A stretch of DNA of 47,338 bases from Flavobacterium branchiophilum NBRC 15030 = ATCC 35035 (GTDB lineage Bacteria > Bacteroidota > Bacteroidia > Flavobacteriales > Flavobacteriaceae), in the NCBI RefSeq assembly GCF_002217205.1, contig NZ_MUGT01000006.1, positions 10,001 through 57,338 on the forward strand, in the 5' to 3' direction. Under the pieces are notes generated by a model. That model did no database searches, had not been told where the DNA came from, and was given only the letters and a program-made list of their open reading frames with translations. Of the stretch, positions 8,833-18,514 are shown one piece after another. Every line of letters begins with the position of its first letter. Position 1 is the stretch's first letter. A program made the position numbers and the translations under genes.

Positions 8833-10338
8833 ATGGACAACACACATTATATTTCATCCGAAATACTAACGCTTCAAACAATTCAGGATCTGGTATTGGA
8901 ATCAAAAAAAATAGCATTGTCTGAAGAGGCCGCTTTTCAAATAAAAAAGTGTAGAACCTACTTGGACGAAAAAATGGCTCAAAATACAGCCCCAATTTAT
9001 GGGATCAACACGGGTTTTGGTTCGTTGTGTAATGTGAAAATTTCAGAAGAAAATTTAACAAAATTACAAGAAAATTTAGTTAAATCACATGCTTGTGGCA
9101 CGGGAGATCCTGTTCCAACTGAAATTGTTAAAATCATGTTGTTTTTAAAAATTCAATCCTTAAGTTATGGACATTCGGGGGTGCAGCTTCAAACCGTTGA
9201 AAGATTAATTGATTTTTATAATCATGATATTTTGCCCGTAATTTATACCCTTGGTTCACTTGGTGCCTCTGGCGATTTGGCTCCTTTGGCTCATTTAGCA
9301 TTACCACTTTTGGGCGAAGGCGAAGTGGTTTTTCAAGGTCAAAAAACACCAGCTGCCACGGTGTTGCATCATTTTGGTTGGCAACCTATTGTTTTGCAAT
9401 CAAAAGAAGGGTTGGCTTTGTTAAACGGGACCCAATTTATGAGTGCTTATGGTATATATTTAACTTTAAAGTCAATAAAAATGGCTTATTTGGCCGATTT
9501 GATTGGCACGATTTCCCTTGAAGCTTTTGACGGACGAATAGACCCTTTCAATGAATTGATCCATTTGGTTAGGCCACATAAAGGACAAATTGTTACGGCA
9601 AACCGTATCCTTGCATTTTTAGAAGGAAGTGAGATAATTGCTCAAGAGAAAAATCATGTCCAAGATCCATATTCTTTTAGATGTATGCCCCAAGTACATG
9701 GAGCTTCAAAAGATGTAGTTGATTATTGTAAGAAAGTTTTTAAAACGGAGATTAACGCTGTTACAGACAATCCAAACATTTTTGTCGATCAGGATCAAAT
9801 TATTTCAGGAGGCAATTTTCATGGACAACCATTGGCTTTAGCACTTGATTTTTTGGCTATTGCATTGTCTGAATTAGGAAGTATTTCTGAAAGACGAATA
9901 TTTCAATTAGTGTCTGGATTAAGAGGTTTGCCTTCTTTTCTTGTAAGTAATCCTGGATTAAATTCAGGGTTTATGATTCCGCAATATACCGCTGCAAGCA
10001 TTGCAAGTCAAAACAAACAATTGGCAACTCCAGCCAGTATAGACAGTATTGTATCGTCAAACGGGCAGGAAGACCACGTGAGTATGGGGGCAAATGCTGC
10101 CACCAAGGCTTTCAAAATCATGCAAAATTTAGAACGAATTTTAGCCATCGAATTGATGAACGCTTCTCAGGCTCTGACTTTTAGACACCCTTTAAAATCG
10201 TCTGGTTTTATTGAAATGTTTGTAAAATCATTTAGAGAAGTTGTGCCAATTGTTGAGCAAGATAGGATATTGCATTATGATATTGAAAATGCAATAGCTT
10301 TTTTGAATAGTTTTCAAATAGATGATTTGGATTTGTAA
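8833..10338 (+). CDS. hutH: Histidine ammonia-lyase
   Basis: The enzyme deaminates histidine to urocanate. The MIO cofactor triad Ala-Ser-Gly is in SLGASGDLAPLAHLALPLLGE (residues 145-147 from this start); other family segments are YGINTGFGSL, LLNGTQFMS, VTDNPNIF, GGNFHGQPLA and NGQEDHVSMGANA. An in-frame TTG at 8809 would add eight residues, but the ATG giving MDNTHYISSEILTL fits the family better; the product is 501 aa. No other hut genes are nearby, so this copy is separate from any histidine-use operon, and members of this family can also be tyrosine or other aromatic ammonia-lyases. Confidence 0.92.
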   Translation: MDNTHYISSEILTLQTIQDLVLESKKIALSEEAAFQIKKCRTYLDEKMAQNTAPIYGINTGFGSLCNVKISEENLTKLQENLVKSHACGTGDPVPTEIVKIMLFLKIQSLSYGHSGVQLQTVERLIDFYNHDILPVIYTLGSLGASGDLAPLAHLALPLLGEGEVVFQGQKTPAATVLHHFGWQPIVLQSKEGLALLNGTQFMSAYGIYLTLKSIKMAYLADLIGTISLEAFDGRIDPFNELIHLVRPHKGQIVTANRILAFLEGSEIIAQEKNHVQDPYSFRCMPQVHGASKDVVDYCKKVFKTEINAVTDNPNIFVDQDQIISGGNFHGQPLALALDFLAIALSELGSISERRIFQLVSGLRGLPSFLVSNPGLNSGFMIPQYTAASIASQNKQLATPASIDSIVSSNGQEDHVSMGANAATKAFKIMQNLERILAIELMNASQALTFRHPLKSSGFIEMFVKSFREVVPIVEQDRILHYDIENAIAFLNSFQIDDLDL

Positions 10339-10671
10339 AATGGAAATTTTTTAAGAAAATTTACACATAAAAAACGCACTCGATTACGTTATGGTATCGA
10401 AAAGGACATTGCTATATGTATATGTAAGTTTATTTTAATTAAAATTAATGTAAGTATTTACGTGATTAATTTCTATTATAACATTGCAAACGGAAACTAT
10501 ATCTATAGAGGCCATATCAAAATATTAAAACGGGAATAAAGTGCTATTGGCATCGAAAGTGGAACTTTGGATGTCCTGTAGGAAGCAATTTATTTTGTCA
10601 AATATTTTAAAATATAATTTATAATGTTTTTATTAAATACAATAATTATTTATTAATTTAAAAATAAAACA
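10339..10671. other. Gene-free spacer after hutH
   Basis: These 333 bp between two convergent genes contain no supported ORF, RNA gene or clear terminator. I see only AT-rich sequence with a few less AT-rich fragments (for example around 10540-10590), possibly remnants of decayed repeats. Confidence 0.4.
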
Positions 10672-11034
10672 CTATTTTCTTAATATTTTATCCAATGATT
10701 TTCCTTTGGCTAATTCATCAACAAGTTTATCTAAATACCGAACTTTTTGAACTAATGGGCTTGCAATGTCTTCTATTTTATAGCCACAAATAACCCCTTT
10801 GATAAGTTTTGCATTTGGATTTAGCACTGCATGATCAAAAAAAGTTTCAAAATTAATGTTGTTTTTTACGTGCTGTTGTATGCTATTTTCATCAAAACCA
10901 GTAAGCCAAGTAATGATGTGGTCCAAGTCTTTTTTGGTTTGGTTTTTCTTTTCAATTTTTGCTACATATAGCGGATAAACTTTTGCAAATGTCATTTTTG
11001 CTATGCGTTCTTCTTGTTTTTTTAAATCAACCAT
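10672..11034 (-). CDS. DUF2200 family protein
   Basis: The 120-aa soluble protein closely fits DUF2200: the segment MTFAKVYPLYVAKIEKKNQT, then HIITWLTGF and, in the C-terminal half, LNPNAKLIKGVICGYKIEDI. The function of this family is unknown. There is no signal peptide. It is a single gene convergent with hutH and followed upstream by another minus-strand gene 157 bp away. Confidence 0.9.
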   Translation of the reverse strand: MVDLKKQEERIAKMTFAKVYPLYVAKIEKKNQTKKDLDHIITWLTGFDENSIQQHVKNNINFETFFDHAVLNPNAKLIKGVICGYKIEDIASPLVQKVRYLDKLVDELAKGKSLDKILRK

Positions 11035-11190
11035 ATTTTTTTATTTAATATATTTCTAATGTATTAATAAATTTTAGATCACTTTTATGGTGAAAATATA
11101 AAAATTTATTTTAGTCTAAATCATATCTAAAGTGATAAATTATTAACTAATAATGATAAAAAAATTAAGTTTTTTCATCATATTAAGCTG

Positions 11191-11667
11191 TTACTTATTG
11201 TTTTTTTGTAATAATTTGTTAATCAAAACAATTTGGCCTAAATGATAATAACTATGCTCTATAACCCCTTCAATATTTCGGATCATACTTCCATATTGAT
11301 CGTCAAAAAATGGTTGTTCAAATACACTTTCATCTAAATTTTCAACTAAAACGGAAAATTTTTCGGCATGATCTAAAAATATTCTTATCATATTATTCCA
11401 ATCAGCATCAGATTGTATGGGCGGACAATCAAAACTAAAAGCATCGCTGATTTCAATTTTTCCGCTGTCAAATGCATTTAACAATCCTTCTAAATAATAA
11501 TTAATATGAAATATTAATGCCGCAATGGTATTGAAATTGTCTAATTTTTGTGTTGCCTGTTGCCAATTGGTATGTTCCAATTGCGATTTAAAATTGGTAT
11601 TGGCTATCCAATGTCCGTCTAAATAAACCGCTCGAAGTCGATCTGATAAATAGGTACTTAATTTCAT
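11191..11667 (-). CDS. DinB-like (DUF1572-type) four-helix protein
   Basis: The 158-aa product has the DinB-like pattern of metal-binding histidines: FHINYYLEGLLNAF near residue 53 and EHSYYHLGQIVLINKLL near 136-150. DinB-like proteins are four-helix bundles; some are metal-dependent thiol transferases and most are uncharacterised. There is no signal peptide. The start MKLSTYLSDRLRAVYLDG is well supported by the family-like N-terminus. Confidence 0.8.
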   Translation of the reverse strand: MKLSTYLSDRLRAVYLDGHWIANTNFKSQLEHTNWQQATQKLDNFNTIAALIFHINYYLEGLLNAFDSGKIEISDAFSFDCPPIQSDADWNNMIRIFLDHAEKFSVLVENLDESVFEQPFFDDQYGSMIRNIEGVIEHSYYHLGQIVLINKLLQKNNK

Positions 11668-12059
11668 CTTTTTTGTATAAATTATATTATAAATAAATAA
11701 ATTTATGGTTTAATTATTTAATTTTTTGTATTGTAAATTATTAACATAATGTTGTTTTTTACTTTTTTAAACACATATTATTCAAATTATTTGGTATGAA
11801 AAATATATTTAATTAATAAATTGATATTTTTTTTAAACAAAATTACAAATAATGTCTTAATTAAAAAAAAGGATAGGGTCTTTTGAAATCATGCTAAAGA
11901 TTAAAAAAAGCGTCTATACAGGAAAAAAATAAAAATTTTATTTTAAATGTCCTTTGCTATTGAATTATTTGTTTTAAAAAATTGAAATATTATATAATTT
12001 TTAATAATTTTGCAATATACCCACCGAGGTCTTGTATTTTGAATTAAAATTTATAAACT
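11668..12059. other. Divergent intergenic region
   Basis: These 392 bp separate the minus-strand DinB-like gene from the plus-strand M28 peptidase. Apart from the promoter at 11982-12012 they are nearly all A and T, with no ORF or RNA gene that I can support. Confidence 0.5.
11982..12012 (+). promoter_or_regulatory. Promoter of the M28 peptidase gene
   Basis: TTG (11982-11984) and TAATTTTG (12005-12012) are separated by 20 nt, matching the Bacteroidota consensus. The start codon follows 47 nt later. Confidence 0.65.
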
Positions 12060-14294
12060 ATGAACTTTAAAAAAATAGTATTTGTATGTATTTTATTAAT
12101 ATTAAATTTTATTAATATTTCTTATTCACAAGAAAAGAATTTAAAAAATATCAAAAAACTTACTTTTGGTGGCGATAATGCAGAAGCGTATTTTAGCCCG
12201 GATAGTCAAAAACTAACCCTACAAGTTACCAATACTACAATTGGAGCTGTTTGTGATCAAATTTATTTACTGGATTTACAACAAAAAAACCTTAATACCA
12301 ATAGTTTGCAACGCATTTCAAACGGCAAAGGAAGGACTACTTGTTCTTATTTTATGCCCGATGGCAAACATATATTATATGCTTCTACCCACGGAGTTTC
12401 AGAGCAATGTCCTGCACCACCAAAGGCTAAAGATGGTAAATACCTTTGGGCTGTATATCCTGAATTTGATATTTATATTGCTGATTTACAAGGAAATATA
12501 GTTAAACAATTGACCAACTCTCCAGGATATGATGCGGAAGCTGTGGTGTCGCCCGATGGAAAAAAAATAGCATTTACAAGCATTAGAAGTGGTGATTTGG
12601 AATTATGGACCATGAATATTGATGGATCAAATTTAAAACAAATCACAAACGGTTTAGGATACGATGGAGGCAGTTTTTTTTCGCATGATAGTAAAAAACT
12701 CGTTTTTAGATCATCAAGACCCAAAACAACCCAAGAAATAGAAGAGTATAAATCGTTGTTGAGCGAAAATGTAGTAGCACCTACAGAAATGGAAATTTAT
12801 ACTTGTAATGTTGATGGCTCTGATTTGAAGCAAATTACACATTTAGGCAAAGCCAATTGGGCTCCATTTTTTCATCCATCAGACAAAAAAATAATATTTT
12901 CTTCCAACCATCATGCCACAAGAGGTTATGATTTTCAGTTGTATATGATAGACACAAATGGCGAAAATTTAAAACAAATTACTTTTGAAAGCGAGTTTAA
13001 TGCCTTTCCTATGTTTTCGCCCGATGGTAAAAAGTTGGTATTTTCGAGCAATAGACAACAAGACAAACCCAGAGAAACCAACGTTTTTATTGCAGATTGG
13101 GTAGAAACAGACGTTATGGAACAAGTAAATAGCACAAATGTAAAATCACACATCAGTTATTTAGCTTCCGACGCCTTGAAGGGAAGATTGACGGGGTCGA
13201 AGGAAGAAGCAATTGCGGCACAATATTTAGCAAAAGAGTTTAAAAAAATAGGTTTAAAACCATTGAAAGACAAGTCTTATAGTCAAAAATTTCATTATAA
13301 GTTCAATACAAATCCACACGACACATCAGTATCAAATGGTCAAGAAATTATAGGACAAAATGTCATAGGCTATTTAGACAATCATGCCTCCAAAACAATT
13401 ATCATTGGAGCACATTATGATCATTTAGGTTTAAATGAACACCATCATTCTACCAAAGCCAATTCAGAAGGCGAAATTCACAACGGGGCAGATGACAATG
13501 CGTCTGGAGTAGCTGGAGTTTTGGAATTGGCCAGAATACTAGCTTCCAATGCTACTCAAGAACAAGCCAATTTTGTATTTGTTTTATTTTCTGGAGAAGA
13601 AGACGGGTTGATGGGTTCTAAACATTTTGCGGAACAAGTTAAAAATAATTATCCAAATTGTGTTTCGATGCTTAATTTGGACATGATTGGAAGGCTTAAT
13701 GCTAAAAAAGAACTTACAATTGGAGGAACGGGTACTAGTCCTTTGTATAAAAGTATAATCGAAAAAAATAAACCAGCGGGATTTCATATCACTTTAGACG
13801 AAAGCGGCGTAGGGCCATCAGATCATACCTCTTTTTATCTGAAGGATATTCCAGTTTTATTTTTCTTTACGGGTACTCATGAAGACTATCACAAGCCAAG
13901 TGACGACGAAGACAAAATCAATTATTTTGGGGTATCGACTATTATCGACTATGTTTTTAGAATTTCGGATATGTTAGCAAATACACCTGAAATTCCATTT
14001 ACTAAAACGAAATTAAATGCAGGAAAAACAACCGCAAAATATAAAGTAACACTAGGCGTTATGCCAGATTATACAGACCATGGCGATGGACTTCATATAG
14101 ACGGGGTTACAGATGGCAGACCTGCCCAATTGGCAGGTATTTTGACTGGAGATGTCATTACAAAAATAGGTACTTGCGAAATAAAAGAAGTATATAGTTA
14201 TATGGAATGTTTGGCATTATATAATGCAGGAGATGAAGTAAGTGTTACTGTTAAAAGAGGTATAGAAATAAAAACTTTTCTTGTAAAATTTTAA
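12060..14294 (+). CDS. Exported M28 zinc aminopeptidase with beta-propeller and PDZ domain
   Basis: The 744-aa product has a signal peptide (about 1-23, ending SYSQ), a TolB/PD40-type beta-propeller at about 30-350 with repeated FSPDGKKLVFSSNR-like blades, an M28 peptidase domain, and a C-terminal PDZ domain (about 660-744). Zinc and catalytic motifs are present: GAHYDHLG (450), NGADDNASG (475), SGEEDGLMGS (511), LNLDMIGRL and HEDYHKPSD (607). It should cleave N-terminal residues from peptides in the periplasm or at the cell surface. The propeller may gate or bind substrate (inference). It is monocistronic with its own promoter. Confidence 0.93.
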   Translation: MNFKKIVFVCILLILNFINISYSQEKNLKNIKKLTFGGDNAEAYFSPDSQKLTLQVTNTTIGAVCDQIYLLDLQQKNLNTNSLQRISNGKGRTTCSYFMPDGKHILYASTHGVSEQCPAPPKAKDGKYLWAVYPEFDIYIADLQGNIVKQLTNSPGYDAEAVVSPDGKKIAFTSIRSGDLELWTMNIDGSNLKQITNGLGYDGGSFFSHDSKKLVFRSSRPKTTQEIEEYKSLLSENVVAPTEMEIYTCNVDGSDLKQITHLGKANWAPFFHPSDKKIIFSSNHHATRGYDFQLYMIDTNGENLKQITFESEFNAFPMFSPDGKKLVFSSNRQQDKPRETNVFIADWVETDVMEQVNSTNVKSHISYLASDALKGRLTGSKEEAIAAQYLAKEFKKIGLKPLKDKSYSQKFHYKFNTNPHDTSVSNGQEIIGQNVIGYLDNHASKTIIIGAHYDHLGLNEHHHSTKANSEGEIHNGADDNASGVAGVLELARILASNATQEQANFVFVLFSGEEDGLMGSKHFAEQVKNNYPNCVSMLNLDMIGRLNAKKELTIGGTGTSPLYKSIIEKNKPAGFHITLDESGVGPSDHTSFYLKDIPVLFFFTGTHEDYHKPSDDEDKINYFGVSTIIDYVFRISDMLANTPEIPFTKTKLNAGKTTAKYKVTLGVMPDYTDHGDGLHIDGVTDGRPAQLAGILTGDVITKIGTCEIKEVYSYMECLALYNAGDEVSVTVKRGIEIKTFLVKF

Positions 14295-14410
14295 TTTAAT
14301 TAAGTTTTTTTTAAATTAAAATAGCATACACAATTTTATTAATCAAACAGTTTTTAGTAATACAAATTTGGGAAAATTCAAAATATTAAAAGATAGAAAG
14401 CAAAAGCATG

Positions 14411-14440
14411 TTTGAATAAGGAATGGTTTTTGTATATTTG
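14411..14440 (+). promoter_or_regulatory. Promoter of clpC
   Basis: TTTG (14411-14414) and TATATTTG (14433-14440) are 18 nt apart; the start codon is 39 nt downstream. No CIRCE-type inverted repeat is seen near it. Confidence 0.7.
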
Positions 14441-14479
14441 TCTTAAATTAAATCAAATCACATCAAGAAATAAATTATC

Positions 14480-17020
14480 ATGGATGAAAACTTTTCGCCT
14501 AGAGTAAAAGACGTTATTGAAATTAGTCAAAGTGAAGCTTTACGCTTGCGTCATGATTTTGTTGGAACAGAACATTTCATGCTTGGAATATTGCATATTG
14601 GAGCAGGAAAAGCGGTTGAAATTTTAAAAAATTTAGATGTTGATTTAGAAATTTTAAAACATAAGTTTGAAATTTTAAGTCCGGCAAATCCAATTTTTGA
14701 AACAAATTTGAATAAAAAATTACACTTAACCCGCCAGGCCGAGCGTGCTTTGAAAACTACCTATTTAGAAGCAAAAGTTTTTCAGAGTTCATCCATCAAT
14801 ACAGCCCATTTATTGTTATGTATTTTAAGAAATGATGGAGATGCCACCACAAAATTACTCAATCGAATGAATATCGATTATGATGCAGCAAAAGAACAAT
14901 ATATCAATATGACCCCAAAACAAGAAGAATTTTTAGAAAATTTACCTCAAAATGATGCTTTTGGCGACAACATTGGAAACGATGACAACAGCCGTGAAGC
15001 TAATTTTAATAATCCAGTATCTAGAACCAATAAAAAATCGAAAACCCCTGTTTTAGATAATTTTGGAAGAGATTTAACCGAAATGGCAGAAGATGGCAAA
15101 TTAGACCCAGTTGTTGGTCGTGAAAAAGAAATCGAAAGAGTGTCTCAAATTTTAAGCCGTCGTAAAAAAAACAACCCGTTATTGATTGGTGAACCTGGAG
15201 TAGGTAAATCTGCAATTGCCGAAGGTTTGGCATTGCGAATTATTCAAAAAAAGGTATCTCGAATTTTGTTCAACAAGCGTGTAGTAACACTAGATTTGGC
15301 AACACTTGTAGCAGGAACAAAATACCGAGGCCAATTTGAAGAGCGTATGAAAGCAGTAATGAACGAACTTGAAAAAAATGATGATATTATTTTGTTTATA
15401 GACGAAATTCATACCATTGTTGGAGCTGGTGGAGCCGCAGGATCATTGGATGCTTCTAATATGTTTAAACCTGCTTTGGCTCGTGGCGAAATTCAATGTA
15501 TTGGTGCTACTACCCTTGATGAATACCGACAATATATTGAAAAAGATGGTGCTTTGGAAAGACGTTTTCAAAAAGTAATTGTAGAACCTACAACTGTGCC
15601 AGAAACGATTACAATATTGAACAACATCAAAAACAAATACGAAGACCACCACAATGTAACTTATACGTCTGAAGCTATCGAAGCATGTGTAAAATTAACA
15701 GACCGTTATATGTCTGAAAGGTTTTTGCCAGACAAAGCGATTGATGCACTAGACGAGGCAGGATCGAGAGTGCACATAACAAACATAGAAGTGCCAAAAC
15801 AAATAATTGATTTTGAACGTCAATTAGAAGACATCAAGGTATTGAAAAATGAAGTCGTGAAAAAACAGAAGTATGAAGAAGCAGCACGATTGAGAGACGA
15901 CGAAAAAAGAATTGAAAAAGAATTGGCTATTGCTCAAGAACAATGGGAAACGGATGCCAAAAATAATAAAATTGTAGTTACAGAAGATAATGTAGCAGAT
16001 GTAGTATCCATGATGACAGGTATTCCTGTAAACAGAATAGCCCAAACAGAAAGTAACAAATTAGCCAAATTACCAGAACTCATACAAGGTAAGGTAATTG
16101 GACAGGATGATGCTGTCATGAAAATTGCACGGTCTATTCAACGCAATAGAGCAGGACTTAAAGACCCAAACAAACCCATTGGATCGTTCATCTTTTTAGG
16201 ACAAACAGGTGTTGGAAAAACACAATTGGCCAAAGTGATTGCCCGTGAATTATTTGATGCAGACGATGCTTTAATCAGAATCGATATGAGCGAATATATG
16301 GAAAAATTTGCCATCTCTCGATTAATTGGTGCTCCTCCAGGCTATGTTGGCTATGAAGAAGGTGGTCAATTGACAGAAAAAGTGAGAAGAAAACCATATT
16401 GTGTAGTACTTTTGGACGAAATTGAAAAAGCCCATCCAGATGTGTTTAATATGATGCTCCAAGTACTCGATGATGGATATTTGACCGACAGTTTAGGGCG
16501 AAAAATTGATTTTAGAAATACCATTATTATCATGACTTCTAATATTGGTGCCAGACAATTGAAAGATTTTGGACAAGGCGTTGGTTTTGGTACGGCAGCC
16601 AAAATTTCACAAGCCGATGACAATTCTAAAAGCATCATAGAAAATGCACTAAAAAAAGCATTTGCACCTGAATTTTTAAATAGAATAGACGATGTCATTG
16701 TTTTTAACGCATTGGAAAAACATGATATAGATAAAATAATAGATATTGAATTGTCCAAATTATATGCTCGAATCAAAGATTTAGGCTATCAATTAACGCT
16801 GTCTGACAAAGCCAAGTCCTATATTGCCGAAAAAGGTTTTGACAAACAGTTTGGGGCCAGACCGCTTAAAAGAGCCATTCAAAAATATGTAGAAGACGCA
16901 TTAGCTGAAGAAATCATTACCTCAAAAATAGACAGTGGCGACGACATTTTTATGGATTTAGACGAAGCCAATCAAACTTTGTTTGTTCAGGTACAAAAAG
17001 CAGAAGAACCTACTAATTAG
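14480..17020 (+). CDS. clpC: ATP-dependent Clp protease ATPase subunit ClpC
   Basis: The 846-aa AAA+ unfoldase feeds proteins to ClpP. It has an N-terminal Clp repeat domain (1-150), AAA1 with Walker A GEPGVGKS (237-244) and Walker B LFIDEIHT, a middle UVR-like coiled region ([20 protein letters not shown]), which distinguishes ClpC from ClpB, and AAA2 with Walker A GQTGVGKT (574-581) and the C-terminal D2-small domain. A ClpP-binding loop is plausible in AAA2 (IGF-type, seen here as GVGFG). Length is normal for the family. It is a single gene with its own promoter and a terminator overlapping its stop codon. Confidence 0.97.
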   Translation: MDENFSPRVKDVIEISQSEALRLRHDFVGTEHFMLGILHIGAGKAVEILKNLDVDLEILKHKFEILSPANPIFETNLNKKLHLTRQAERALKTTYLEAKVFQSSSINTAHLLLCILRNDGDATTKLLNRMNIDYDAAKEQYINMTPKQEEFLENLPQNDAFGDNIGNDDNSREANFNNPVSRTNKKSKTPVLDNFGRDLTEMAEDGKLDPVVGREKEIERVSQILSRRKKNNPLLIGEPGVGKSAIAEGLALRIIQKKVSRILFNKRVVTLDLATLVAGTKYRGQFEERMKAVMNELEKNDDIILFIDEIHTIVGAGGAAGSLDASNMFKPALARGEIQCIGATTLDEYRQYIEKDGALERRFQKVIVEPTTVPETITILNNIKNKYEDHHNVTYTSEAIEACVKLTDRYMSERFLPDKAIDALDEAGSRVHITNIEVPKQIIDFERQLEDIKVLKNEVVKKQKYEEAARLRDDEKRIEKELAIAQEQWETDAKNNKIVVTEDNVADVVSMMTGIPVNRIAQTESNKLAKLPELIQGKVIGQDDAVMKIARSIQRNRAGLKDPNKPIGSFIFLGQTGVGKTQLAKVIARELFDADDALIRIDMSEYMEKFAISRLIGAPPGYVGYEEGGQLTEKVRRKPYCVVLLDEIEKAHPDVFNMMLQVLDDGYLTDSLGRKIDFRNTIIIMTSNIGARQLKDFGQGVGFGTAAKISQADDNSKSIIENALKKAFAPEFLNRIDDVIVFNALEKHDIDKIIDIELSKLYARIKDLGYQLTLSDKAKSYIAEKGFDKQFGARPLKRAIQKYVEDALAEEIITSKIDSGDDIFMDLDEANQTLFVQVQKAEEPTN

Positions 17021-17030
17021 TAGGTTTTTT
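17007..17030 (+). terminator. Intrinsic terminator overlapping the clpC stop codon
   Basis: AACCTACTAATTAGTAGGTT is a perfect palindrome followed by TTTT. It includes the final codons and the TAG stop (17018-17020), so the hairpin forms partly within coding sequence. Confidence 0.85.
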
Positions 17031-17075
17031 GCTCAATAATCTTTACATAAATTTTTATTTTCATATTTATAATAC

Positions 17076-17083
17076 TAAATTTG
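17076..17083 (+). promoter_or_regulatory. Promoter -7 element before the cyclophilin-FKBP gene
   Basis: TAAATTTG matches TAnnTTTG, 31 nt before the start codon. A TTG at -33 is not evident. Confidence 0.5.
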
Positions 17084-17114
17084 CCTTTTTAAAAAAAACA
17101 ATAAACAATTAGCA

Positions 17115-18047
17115 ATGGAAAACGGAATATATGCTAAATTCAACACTTCAAAAGGAAGTATTTTAGTAAAACTTACACATGATCTAACACCAGGAACAGT
17201 AGGCAATTTTGTTGCTTTGGCCGAAGGTAATTTAGAAAATAGCATCAAACCACAAGGTACAAAATATTATGATGGATTGAAATTTCATAGAGTCATTCCT
17301 GATTTTATGATTCAAGGCGGATGCCCTCAAGGTACTGGAACAGGCGGTCCTGGATACAAATTTGATGACGAATTTCATCTTACTTTGAAACACGATCAAC
17401 CAGGTGTTTTGTCTATGGCAAATGCAGGCCCTGGCACCAATGGGTCTCAATTTTTTATAACCCATGTAGCAACACCTTGGTTAGATAACAAACATACCGT
17501 TTTTGGTCATGTAGTTGAAGGTCAGGATATTGTAGATGCAATTGCACAAGGTGATGTGTTGGAACAATTAGAAATTATTCGTCAAGGCGACGATGCCCAA
17601 AAGTGGAATGCTGTGGAAGCTTTTAGAGTTTTTGAAGGATCAAGAGCTAAAAGAGAAGCCCAATTGAGAGCAGAGGCTGAGGCTAAAATGGAAAAATTAG
17701 CCGCAGGTTTTGAAAAAACAGCAAGTGGTTTACGTTATCAAATGATTCAAAAAGGCTCTGGAAAAAAAGCCGAAAATGGCAAAACGGTTTCTGTTCATTA
17801 TGCAGGTCAATTAGAAGACGGTAAAGTATTTGACAGTTCATATACTCGCAAAAAACCAATTGAATTTCCGCTGGGACGTGGACATGTTATTGAAGGTTGG
17901 GACGAAGGTATTGCCTTGTTGCAAGTTGGCGATAAAGCCCGATTTGTAATTCCTTCTCACCTTGGCTATGGTGCCAATGGAGCAGGGGGGGTAATTCCTC
18001 CAAATGCTACCCTTATTTTTGATGTAGAATTAATGGATGTTAAATAA
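17115..18047 (+). CDS. Cytoplasmic cyclophilin-FKBP fusion peptidyl-prolyl isomerase
   Basis: The 310-aa product joins two unrelated prolyl isomerase folds. A cyclophilin (about 1-165) contains [25 protein letters not shown] and NGSQFFIT with the catalytic Arg and Gln in place; a Glu/Ala-rich helical linker (about 180-200) leads to an FKBP domain (about 205-310) with [18 protein letters not shown] and [23 protein letters not shown]. No signal peptide is present, so it acts in the cytoplasm, unlike its two paralogues at 24371 and 25516. It lies alone after clpC, with its own promoter-like element and terminator. Confidence 0.93.
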   Translation: MENGIYAKFNTSKGSILVKLTHDLTPGTVGNFVALAEGNLENSIKPQGTKYYDGLKFHRVIPDFMIQGGCPQGTGTGGPGYKFDDEFHLTLKHDQPGVLSMANAGPGTNGSQFFITHVATPWLDNKHTVFGHVVEGQDIVDAIAQGDVLEQLEIIRQGDDAQKWNAVEAFRVFEGSRAKREAQLRAEAEAKMEKLAAGFEKTASGLRYQMIQKGSGKKAENGKTVSVHYAGQLEDGKVFDSSYTRKKPIEFPLGRGHVIEGWDEGIALLQVGDKARFVIPSHLGYGANGAGGVIPPNATLIFDVELMDVK

Positions 18048-18061
18048 TAAATGTTGCTTAT

Positions 18062-18093
18062 AAAACCTAATCATTTCTTGATTAGGTTTTTTT
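18062..18093 (+). terminator. Intrinsic terminator after the cyclophilin-FKBP gene
   Basis: AAAACCTAATCA pairs with TGATTAGGTTTT across a five-base loop, followed by more T. It begins 15 bp after the stop codon. Confidence 0.85.
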
Positions 18094-18136
18094 AGCTATA
18101 TTTTAATTAAACTAACAAATAGCATTAATATTTTTT

Positions 18137-18272
18137 GAGCGTTGCCACAAGGGTCGGGCTATTCGTTCCAATCAACGTTCATTGAACTCCACAAGAAATG
18201 AAATATTGTGAAATAATCTTTTTTGAGGCAGAAAAAGCCTCAAAAAAGGATTTCCATTGCTATCCCTAACGC
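18137..18272 (+). repeat. Dispersed structured palindromic repeat (copy B)
   Basis: The 136-bp element begins GAGCGTTGCCACAAGGGTCG and ends CTATCCCTAACGC. Its outer ends are complementary (GCGTT / AACGC, AGGG / CCCT) and its centre is a long hairpin TCTTTTTTGAGGC / GCCTCAAAAAAGGA. Copy C at 43691-43829 shares both flanks and much of the interior but has a different central stem. Confidence 0.8.
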
Positions 18273-18364
18273 AAAAACACTGCTATAATGGAACTAACCT
18301 TTATCATTATAATAGGAGTGAAGCTTGAAGTCTTATAAATTAATTAACAATACCATTAAATTTT

Positions 18365-18474
18365 AATGTTGTTTGGTAAAATGAAATAAAGTAATGATTG
18401 TACTTAATATTTGTCAATTTTTAAAATTTTGACAAATATTACTGATGTAAATTAATGCTTAACCAAACGACATT
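18365..18474. repeat. Nested palindrome upstream of the TonB receptor
   Basis: Outer arms AATGTTGTTTGGT (18365-18377) and ACCAAACGACATT (18462-18474) are complementary at 12 of 13 positions. Inside lies a perfect 13-bp inverted repeat, TAATATTTGTCAA / TTGACAAATATTA (18405-18441). No gene is inside. It may be a small non-autonomous mobile element or a regulatory hairpin. Confidence 0.6.
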
Positions 18475-18514
18475 GCTATATGAATGTTAAAATATTAAAA
18501 TCAAATATATATAT

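Larger units (their letters stand above)
18094..18514. other. Gene-free region before the TonB receptor gene
   Basis: These 421 bp hold repeat copy B (18137-18272) and the nested palindrome (18365-18474). I see no ORF, tRNA or clear TAnnTTTG promoter for the receptor gene. Confidence 0.6.

Noticed and set aside
10409..18480. Shared 14-mer GACATTGCTATATG at about 10409 and 18469 as a repeat family
   Set aside because: Flanks do not match, and a 14-base match can occur by chance in an AT-rich 47-kb window.
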